A stretch of DNA of 15,495 nucleotides from Usnea hakonensis (lineage: Eukaryota; Ascomycota; Lecanoromycetes; Lecanorales; Parmeliaceae): NCBI GenBank assembly GCA_013423325.1, contig BLJB01000679.1, forward strand, positions 1 through 15,495, read 5' to 3'. The position numbers and the translations under genes were made by a program. Positions within the stretch are counted from its first letter, which is position 1. Each line of letters starts with the position of its first letter. Positions 8,933-15,495 of this stretch are shown one piece after another. Under the pieces are notes generated by a model. The model was not told the DNA's origin. It saw only the letters and a program-made list of their open reading frames with translations, and ran no database searches.

Positions 8933-8945
8933 ATTATAAGCCCGG
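8933..8945 (+). other. Primer-binding site, half-tRNA (initiator tRNA-Met anticodon) type
   Basis: ATTATAAGCCCGG lies just after the 5' LTR. Allowing one RIP change (TG to TA), it reads TTATGAGCCC, complementary to the anticodon stem-loop of initiator tRNA-Met, which carries GGGCUCAUAA in many eukaryotes. Several copia elements, including Drosophila copia, prime from such an internal tRNA fragment rather than the tRNA 3' end. The match rests on one inferred change, and the tRNA sequence is from general knowledge. Confidence 0.55.
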
Positions 8946-10395
8946 ATTATAGGGTATTATTTTAGTAATCCTTTTACTTTATATTATACTTACTAGCTTA
9001 TAATAAGAGTTCTAGAAAGGGCTAAATAAATTACTAGCTATACTATCTATTAGTCGGGATATCCCCGAATATAAAAATTAATACTATATTAAGAATAGCT
9101 TACTAGGCTATAGAAAGGATATAGGGATTAGTTTAATCCTAAAAATATATAAATTACGCTATAATCTTTAGCTTAGTTACGACCGGGTTACGCGCTAGTA
9201 TTAGTTAATAATTATCTACTAAAAGATACTATTCCGCCTATAGATTATACTAATTAAATATTATTATAACTCTATAGAGTTTTCTTAGACTATCTAAATT
9301 ATATAGATTATACTTACCTACTCTATACTACTATTATAAGGTTTAAGAGTATTTAAAACTATATTTACTCTATCTATTTTTAGTACTATTAAGTTACTAA
9401 GCGGTCTAATTAAACCAAATAGCTATTATATACCTCTAAGACTCTAGATAATTAATTATAAAAGTAAGAAGTTAGTTTTATTTTACTAGTTATTCTAGAT
9501 AATCTTTTATAACTACCTATTCCGACGTTTTAAGATAAATCGAAGAACGCTACTACTATTAAACTACTATCTAAGAGTCGCTTAGACTATTATTATATCT
9601 AAAAGGATACTAGGTAATTAATTATAAGCTATTTTTATATTACTAGTCCCTCTTTATAATCTTTTTCTAATACTTTTAGATAGTTAAAGGGTACTATTTA
9701 GCTACTAATACTATATTATTAATTCTATTATTAATTTATAAGTAAAGTATAAGATATTTTATAATTATAGCTCTTAGCTTAACTACTTATTATACTAAAT
9801 TAGGTATTAGTAAATCTCTAGCTATTACGCTATAATTATCGAGTCGCTATTATAATTATTAATTGTTAATAGCGAGTAAATTACTAACTATATAATCTTA
9901 GTAAGCCTCGCTCTTATTTAAATTTCTACTAACTCTATATTAGTTATTACTATTACCTTTAGAAATAGTAGCGCGTAAAGTTATAAGTAAAAAAGAGCGT
10001 TTCGAAAGAGTAAGAGAATAGAATAAGTATATATAATATTAAGTATAACCCCTTTCTAGGGATATACTAATAATAGATAGGAATAGTATTTTCGACTAAA
10101 CTTTAAAATTAATATATATACTCTAAACTTTATTCTATAAGATTAGAAGGTCTATACGTATTATATATAATCTACTATACCTTTAGACTCTAGCCGGTAT
10201 ATATTACTATTTTTCCTATACTCTAACTCCTAAATAGAAAGCTTAAATTATTATTAATTATAAAGAAGTAGACGGAGTCTATTATAACTACTTCTAGATT
10301 CTCTACTAAGGAATTAATACTTTCTATATATAGCGATATTAATTTATTTAGGTATAAAGTTAAATTATTTTTATATATTTTATTATTATTAAGCT
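8946..10395 (+). other. 1.45-kb copia leader with no recognised gene
   Basis: This stretch separates the primer-binding site from the gag start and is RIP-saturated like the rest of the element; I see only CA at 9416 and TG at 9864. I recognise no protein family on either strand. Around 9432-9500 one plus-strand frame gives Leu-Asp-Asn, then stop-Leu-stop-Lys-stop-Glu-Val. If the stops are former Trp or Gln, this loosely resembles the Trp-Lys-x-Glu start region of gag, but it does not continue convincingly. It could be a true long leader, an extra reading frame, or an older insertion too eroded to name. A 9-bp inverted repeat lies at 9844-9875. Confidence 0.5.
9844..9875. repeat. Short perfect inverted repeat (9-bp arms) in the copia leader
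   Basis: TCGCTATTA at 9844-9852 pairs with TAATAGCGA at 9867-9875 across a 14-base spacer. One of the few surviving TG dinucleotides (9864-9865) lies in the spacer. It could be a hairpin in the leader RNA; chance is possible in such biased sequence. Confidence 0.35.
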
Positions 10396-11640
10396 ATAGA
10401 AAATAACTCGATAAGAGTACTAGCCCTACTAAAGATCGCTAAGCTTAAAAATCCTAAAGGGTACTAGGTATAAAAGTAAGAAATATAGATTTACTTTATT
10501 ACTACTATATTATAGAGATATACTATTATATTTTAATTAATCTTTCTAGTAAAAATTATTTAAGCTAATATTTATTAAATTAAGGATACTAATATTATAA
10601 AAAGGAATACTATTTTAGAAGGTACTATACTTAAATTATTTTAGTTAACTCCTATCTCTAAACTTAGTAATAGTATTTATAATAATTATTTTAAAAAATA
10701 GGAGAGTAAATACTTTTTAGCCTATAACGCTATATTTAATTATTTAGATATTAATTACTATAATAATTATAAGGGCTATACTACTAATATATATTTTCTC
10801 TAGGAAGCTATTAAAGTTAGTTATAAGTCTAAAGGCTCCGGTACTCTTAATAACCTCTATTATTAGCTATTTACTCTTAAGCTCTAGGACTATACGAATA
10901 TTATTAAGTATACTAGGAAGTTTAAGGAACTCTATAATAATATTATTAATATATATAAGAGAGTAGACTTTAATAATAATATCTTTATCTTTCTCTTTTA
11001 TATAGGTTTTAAGAAATAATATAAAGATTACTTTTTAATCTATATCTAAAACTATAAATCTATAAATATTAATAGAGATATAGTCTATAGTCTCGAGTAT
11101 ATAATATAGTAATTTATTTAAAGTATAACTAATCCTTTAACTAGTTATACTAAATCTACTTTAGGGATAGTAGTAATATAACCGGAGGTATATATTATAA
11201 CTACTTTTAGAATCGAGAAGCCCTAGAATAATATAGTTAAAGGACTAAATACTATTTATATTTAATACTTAATTAAGTTCTATTAGAATTATAAAAAGAA
11301 CTACTATACCCGTAATAAGTATAAGGGTAGGATAAACTAATATAAATAAATATCGAGCCGTAGCTAGAACGATAATAATAAGTAATAATATAATAATAGG
11401 GATTATAGATATTATAATAATTATAATTAAAAGAGTAATTATTATAATTACTATAATTACTATAAAAAGTCTTATAAATCTTATTAAGATATTAACCCTA
11501 CTTACTATAATATTAATAGTAAAGATAGTTCGACTTCTAACTCTAGTACTAATTAGAACTATAGTAGATATAATTATTATATAGTACTCCCTAAAATAGT
11601 ACTCCCTAAAGATAAAAAACTAGAATCCTATATTATAGAG
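10396..11640 (+). pseudogene. copia Gag, RIP-inactivated (same frame as pol)
   Basis: Gag forms the virus-like particle that packages element RNA. The likely start is ATA at 10396 (former ATG), followed by Glu-Asn-Asn-Ser. Near 10444-10480 come Lys-Asn-Pro-Lys-Gly-Tyr and a stop-flanked Lys where Trp-Lys is expected, matching the N-terminal gag domain. From about 10726 the reading is clear: Ala-Ile-Phe-Asn-Tyr, then a Gly-Ser-Gly-Thr-Leu segment, Lys-Phe-Lys-Glu-Leu and Phe-Leu-Phe-Tyr-Ile-Gly, as in fungal copia gags. A C-x2-C-x4-H-x4-C knuckle is preserved in spacing at 11281-11322, all four ligands turned to Tyr (TAT). An Asn- and Tyr-rich linker follows (about 11340-11580). All stops are TAA or TAG. 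The end of Gag in the polyprotein cannot be placed exactly. Confidence 0.8.
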
Positions 11641-13550
11641 ACTATTATTATATCTATAGAACCTACTAAACTCCTAACGCGATAAGGTTTAGACTTATAC
11701 TATTTAGTCTATATAATATCTAACTATTTAGTCTTTAAGATATATTCCCTTATAACTAGTAATAACTATTAGCTAATTAGAGGGATTAGGGGATCCCTTA
11801 AGCTAGTTAGTAAAGATAAAATTAAGATTAAACTTAATATTAGCGGCTAATATTATTTTTTAATTCTTAATAATATCCTCTATATTCTTAATTTATCTAT
11901 AAATCTAATTTTTTAGAATAAGCTAATATAATTAGGCTATCTAATAAAAATCGTTTCTAAGGGAATTAAGATTAGGATAAAAAAAATTACTATCTAGCTT
12001 ATTAATAATAATATCTATTAGTTTAATATATAGAAAGATAAGTCTAAGCTAGAGCTTACTATATTAGTTCTAATACTAAAGTAAGCCTCTAAGTCTCGTT
12101 TATCCCTAATATATAAATCCCGCTCGACTATAGTAGCCGCTAATTTAATTAGAGATCCTATTATCTCCTCTATATTTATTAGAAAGTATTTCTATAGCTC
12201 TCGCTATAATTCTAACTCTAATATTAGCTCTATATTTAGTTATAATAGTTTAAATTTAGAGTTAGCTTTAGATTTAGCTTTAGATTTAGCTTTAAATTTA
12301 AATTTAGATTTAAACTTTAACTCTATAATTTTTAACTATAAGGATAAGCCGCGGAAAAGATAAAAGTATAAATCTAATTCTAAGACTATAGCTTACTACT
12401 ATTACTATCTAGGGTACTTAGGGGATATATAATAGCTCGAATACTATAGTATTAATCTATTTAAAAAAGTTATAGATAAGGTACTTTATATATCTTATAC
12501 TATTAAGAAGATATAATAAGTTAAATACACTTTTTATATTTACTCTAATAGATAATATTTAGACCTTATCTATAGCGATCTTAATATAATAAAAAAAATT
12601 AAGCTTAATTTTAAATACTTTATTATCTTTCTTAATAATTATATAAAAGTCTTTAAAATAGAAATCCTCTACTCTAAAGATAAGGTATTTACTATATTTT
12701 ACTATTACCTTATATATAATAAAAGAGGAGATTTCTAGTATAATAGACTATAAATAGACTAGGGTAATAAATACTTTAATTACGAGTTTAACCGGTTTTA
12801 TAGTAATAATAATATTATATAGGAGTCTACTATTCTAAATAACTCTAAATAGAATAGCTCCTCTAAAAGACTTAATTAGGACCTAAAAGAATATATCTTT
12901 ATTATAATTAAAAAGATAAGTCTCTCTATAGAGTACTAGCCTTAATTAATAATAGTAGCTAGTTATTTATATAATTATTACTCTATTATAAGTTATAAGC
13001 TAACCCCCTATAAAGTTAATATTAGTATATAGCTAAAACTAAAGTATCTTTATTCTATTAGCTCTTATAGCTAGTACCTTACTTAAAAACCTAGTACTAG
13101 CTAGAAAACTAGTTAAAATTATACTATTATTAAGAGTTCTACTAAGCTCCTAGAATATAAAGGAGATTAAATCTATTAGATACTATTAGAAGATAGAAGG
13201 ACTTTTCGTATCTTTTAAATAATATAGAAGAAGATTCTACCTAAATTCCTTTATATTAAATAGCTAAAGCCTCCCCTAGTAGAGGAAATATCGTTATTAT
13301 TAATAATATTAATTTAGTCTAAGAAAGGCTTAATACCTATTATTATAAACCTCTAAATTATTACTATAGAAGATAAACTAGTATCTACTTCTACTTCTAT
13401 CTATACTTCTATCTCTATAACCTTTACTATATTAATACTAATATCTACTAGTACCCTACTAATACTAAATATAGTAAATTTAGAATTATTTAGATCTAAA
13501 TCTCTTATAAATTATTTTAAACTATAATATTATAATCTCTTACTAGACCT
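11641..13550 (+). pseudogene. copia protease and integrase, RIP-inactivated
   Basis: In the gag frame (codons starting at positions 1 modulo 3), 11695-12090 reads as the protease region: Tyr-Leu-Val-Tyr-Ile-Ile-Ser-Asn-Tyr-Leu-Val-Phe where a Leu-Asp-Ser-x-Ala-Ser core is expected. The catalytic Asp is not recognisable there. After a Leu-rich low-complexity spacer (12251-12319) comes integrase. Its zinc domain shows Leu-Gly-Tyr-Leu-Gly for Leu-Gly-His-Leu-Gly near 12404-12422. In the catalytic core the first Asp is kept in Ile-Tyr-Ser-Asp-Leu (12577-12579) and the second in Asp-stop-Gly-Asn (12757-12759). The Glu became Lys at 12865-12867, in the segment that normally reads Ser-Glu-Arg-Leu-Asn. 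The part after about 13000 is the integrase C-terminal region and linker to reverse transcriptase, poorly readable and rich in Ser and Thr. Confidence 0.8.
12251..12319 (+). repeat. Tandem 12-bp repeat in copia pol (Leu-Asp-Leu-Ala coding)
   Basis: Three near-perfect copies of a 12-mer (GCTTTAGATTTA) with degenerate TTAAAT and TTAGAT units on both sides. In the gag-pol frame it encodes alternating Leu with Ala, Asp, Glu or Asn. It sits between protease and integrase. Units differ mainly by G/A and C/T, so RIP probably eroded a once more uniform array. Confidence 0.75.
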
Positions 13551-14640
13551 TCTAGCCTTACTTATATCTATCGTTTAAGAATCCTATAAGTCTAAAAGCT
13601 ATAATAAGGCTATCTTAAATAATAACCCTAATAGTAAGAACTAAGAGGTTACTATAAAAGATAAGATTAATTCGCTAATAAAGAATAAAATATAGGAGCT
13701 AATAGATTATCTATTAGATTATAAGCCTTTAAAAGGTAAGTAGGTATTTACCTTAAAGCGAGGCCCTAAAGAAGAAGTTACTCGCTATAAGATATACTAG
13801 ATAATACTAAGATATTCTTAATATAAAGGCTTAAATTATAATAAGATTTTCGCTTTAGTTATTAAGTTTATAAGTTATAAGGCTTTATTTACTCTTATAG
13901 CGGCTCTAGACTAAGATCTAGAATAGATAGATATTAAAACTACCTTCTTATATAGAGTAGTTAAAGAAGTAATCTATATAATATAGCTTATTAATTTTAA
14001 ATTAAAGTAATATTCTAATAAGGTCTATAAACTTAATAAGGCTCTATATAATCTAAAGTAGTCCCTTTAAATATAATATAATATCTTCTCTAACTTTATA
14101 AAGGAGTAAGGACTCTACCCTATTAATATTAATTATAGTATATTTATTAATAGCTATATAGATACTATTATAGCTCTCTATATAGATAATATATTTATAA
14201 CTAGTCCTAATTATAGAGATATCTAGCGTATTAAGGATACTTTTAATACTTAGTTTCGAATAACTAATTTAGGGCCTTATACTTATTATCTAGAGATAAT
14301 AGTAACTCGAGATAGAACTAAAAAAACTATCCGCCTTAGATAGGCTAGATATATTAAATATATACTCCGCGATAATAATATATAGAAGGCTAAACTAGTC
14401 TCTACTTCTATAGAGATTTTAGCTAAATATAAACTAATAGAAGATAGTTATTAGACTATTTAGAAAAATAAGACCTACTACTAATTAGCTATAGAATCTC
14501 TTATATATATAATATTTAAAACTTAATTAGATCTAGCCTTTACTATCTTAATAGTTAGTTACTATATATATAATCTAACTAAAAAGTATTAGGGAGTAGT
14601 TAAAAGGATCTTTATATATCTTAAAGGGACTATTAATATA
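13551..14640 (+). pseudogene. copia reverse transcriptase, RIP-inactivated and truncated by insertion
   Basis: The clearest relic in the window. Typical Ty1/copia landmarks in order are: Glu-Ser-Tyr-Lys near 13570; Lys-Ile-Asn-Ser-Leu-Ile near 13664; Leu-Lys-Gly-Lys with a stop for Trp at 13729-13743; Leu-Lys-Arg-Gly-Pro-Lys; motif A Asp-Ile-Lys-Thr-Thr-Phe-Leu with its Asp kept at 13930-13932; Leu-Asn-Lys-Ala-Leu-Tyr-Asn-Leu-Lys; and the palm motif Tyr-Ile-Asp-Asn at 14179-14190. The palm should be Tyr-Val-Asp-Asp, so the second catalytic Asp is lost by G to A. Then come Asn-Leu-Gly-Pro-Tyr and, near 14605-14640, Arg-Ile-Phe-Ile-Tyr-Leu-Lys-Gly-Thr. The sequence stops there at the gypsy LTR (14641). 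RNase H active-site motifs would follow and are absent from the window. Confidence 0.9.
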
Positions 14641-14783
14641 TGTCACGGTGTGGATCTGAGTCTAGTTAGGTTGATCTATGCGATAGCCGACGGTTTAGGC
14701 GNNATTCTTTCTTGCTTCCTTGTCTTTCGTCTTGTGTATCTAGCCTAGCCCCTAGTATACAATAATTTATCGATCTATATCCA
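14641..14783 (+). repeat. 5' LTR of the gypsy-type element (right border uncertain)
   Basis: The TG start is clear. Possible CA ends are at 14760-14761 (TATACA) and 14782-14783 (ATATCCA, reading to the final A), giving a short LTR of about 120-143 bp, perhaps more if bases are missing at the NN (14702-14703). I could not identify a primer-binding site after either end. The LTR shows no similarity to the copia LTR beyond the TGTCA start. Confidence 0.45.
14702..14703. other. Two undetermined bases (NN) inside the gypsy-type LTR
   Basis: As at 8924-8925, the ambiguity lies in or at the edge of an LTR, a typical place for an assembly join between repeat copies. Confidence 0.9.
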
Positions 14784-14874
14784 GTCCCTAATATTACGAA
14801 AGACCAATATATACCGCAACGCTTCTATCGCGCTACCCCCCCCTCGTCCAAGTCCCGCCCCGCCACCGGAATTA

Positions 14875-15495
14875 ATGGATTCCTCCGCAGAGAGCGCGTC
14901 TGTAGCTTAAACCCCTATTACCCCCGTTTCCTTCGCTTAGTCCGTCGCCAATAACCCCGAAGGTACTCTAAATACCTTTTAATAAATTCAGAATTAGAAT
15001 GCTACTATAGCAGCCTAAATAGCCTCTTTAACGGCGTAGGTTGCCGCTATAACTACCCCTTCTTCGTCCGCACCCTCTACGACTAATGAACCACCGCCGC
15101 CTAGCACTTCTACTCTACTACCTCCGTCCTTCGACCCAGCTCTCTTAGCCAGTATCGTGGCACAAGCCGTGGCCCGGGTTACGTAGAATTAACCTCCTAC
15201 GCCTGCTCCTGCTCCTGTATCTATTCCCGCCTCTCCCCCTCGCCTGTCCGAGAAACTCCCTGACATCGATAAGTACGAAGGGGAACGAGACAAGCTAGAC
15301 GCGTAGGAGCAGGCTCTCCTATAGAAAATATATATTAATTACGACCGTTACTCTACCGACGTCCTCAAGATTACCTATACCGAGTCCCGTCTCACCATTG
15401 GGAAAAGAGCCCATACTCTTATGAGCCCCTACCGAGTTAACGGTATCTACAGTATCCCCGTTTTTAGCCTATATCTCCGAAGCCTCCGCGACGCC
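14875..15495 (+). pseudogene. Ty3/gypsy-type Gag, N-terminal part, interrupted by RIP stops
   Basis: The ATG at 14875 opens a frame of 207 codons that runs off the window. It holds 11 in-frame stops, all TAA or TAG, mostly where Gln is plausible. The first ~135 codons are rich in Pro, Ser, Thr and Ala, a common low-complexity N terminus of fungal gypsy Gags. Then follow Glu-Lys-Leu-Pro-Asp-Ile (about 15253-15270), Tyr-Glu-Gly-Glu-Arg-Asp, an Asn-Tyr-Asp-Arg-Tyr segment (about 15337-15351), and Glu-Ser-Arg-Leu-Thr-Ile-Gly-Lys-Arg-Ala (about 15382-15411). These are typical of the capsid domain in Ty3/gypsy Gags of ascomycetes. A C8 run at 14836-14843 lies in the leader just upstream. The family call is from memory of such proteins; the capsid reading is good, the clade less certain. 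Confidence 0.72.

Larger units (their letters stand above)
8782..14640 (+). mobile_element. Ty1/copia LTR retrotransposon, RIP-mutated, 3' part interrupted
   Basis: Order of parts: 5' LTR (8782 to about 8925), primer-binding site (8933-8945), long leader (8946-10395), and one gag-pol frame from 10396 with gag, protease, integrase and reverse transcriptase. Integrase before reverse transcriptase is the Ty1/copia order. The element interrupts the endonuclease of LINE D at 8781/8782. It is itself interrupted at 14641 by a Ty3/gypsy-type element, so its RNase H catalytic part and 3' LTR are outside the window. All of gag-pol keeps one phase over more than 4.2 kb, so point mutation rather than indels killed it. 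The bases before the LTR are AATAA, a candidate 5-bp duplication whose mate is not in view. Confidence 0.88.
14641..15495 (+). mobile_element. Ty3/gypsy-type LTR retrotransposon, 5' end, lightly RIP-mutated
   Basis: Starts with TGTCACGG precisely where copia similarity ends and runs past the window. TG and CA are common again and GC content jumps, unlike everything to the left. It has a 5' LTR, an untranslated leader and the N-terminal third or so of gag. In-frame stops in gag show that RIP did act, but far less than on the element it interrupts. This marks it as a later insertion, or as one with few close copies. The flanking bases ATATA are a candidate 5-bp duplication whose mate is not in view. 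Confidence 0.75.

Noticed and set aside
8996..9300. A coding region on the plus strand in the copia leader
   Set aside because: One frame can be read with only TAA/TAG stops, but TGA cannot occur in RIP-saturated sequence, so this is weak evidence. No family is recognised.
1787..14640. A variant genetic code in which TAA and TAG mean Gln
   Set aside because: Stops also stand at Trp positions, CAA, CAG and TGG codons are missing altogether, and catalytic residues are lost. RIP explains all of this without a code change.
1..14640. Mitochondrial, plastid-like or centromeric AT-rich DNA
   Set aside because: CG and CC/GG words persist and only CA/TG are purged, and every large segment but the copia leader reads as a nuclear retroelement. 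A centromeric location is possible but nothing in the window shows it.
8782..14783. The LTR-like sequences at 8782 and 14641 as the two LTRs of one element
   Set aside because: They share only the TGTCA start. The second is followed by a gypsy-type gag, and copia pol stops before RNase H.

Overview
This window is a gene-free graveyard of nested retrotransposons from a filamentous ascomycete fungus (Pezizomycotina). From position 1 to 14640 the dinucleotides CA and TG are almost completely missing on both strands while TA is in great excess. By eye I find only a few dozen at most, and these are concentrated at element ends. This is the footprint of repeat-induced point mutation (RIP, C to T at CpA), taken close to saturation. 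As a result the codons for Met, Trp, Cys, His and Gln have nearly vanished, and almost every in-frame stop is TAA or TAG. Protein families can still be recognised by reading the frames with those changes in mind. No intact protein-coding gene, RNA gene or CRISPR array is present.

Layout, left to right. (1) 1 to about 565, minus strand: the 3' end of a Tad1-like LINE, called LINE A here. (2) About 566-1740 and 7042-8279, plus strand: LINE B, of the same family as A, starting inside ORF2 just before the reverse transcriptase. (3) 1741-7029, plus strand: LINE C, a complete 5289-bp Tad1-like LINE inserted in LINE B. It has a short 5' leader, an ORF1 with CCHC knuckles, and an ORF2 with endonuclease and reverse transcriptase. 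It is flanked by a perfect 12-bp target-site duplication, and removing it with one duplicate rejoins LINE B in frame. (4) About 8285-8781, plus strand: an endonuclease fragment of another LINE (LINE D), cut off by the next insertion. (5) 8782-14640, plus strand: a Ty1/copia element with a short 5' LTR, a half-tRNA type primer-binding site, a 1.45-kb leader I cannot explain, and a single gag-pol frame (gag, protease, integrase, reverse transcriptase). (6) 14641-15495, plus strand: the 5' LTR and gag start of a Ty3/gypsy-type element that interrupts the copia element near the start of its RNase H region. This last element is only lightly mutated, so it is probably the youngest.

The remnants do not act together. 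Every reverse transcriptase whose catalytic motif is visible has lost it by RIP-type changes (DD to NN or DN), and the copia integrase has lost its catalytic Glu. The most informative signals are structural: the exactly mapped LINE C insertion, islands with little RIP at element ends, the half-tRNA primer site, paired CACGTG-type palindromes in the copia LTR, and the contrast in RIP intensity between nested elements. I see no undescribed functional system. The least explained segment is the copia leader, 8946-10395.
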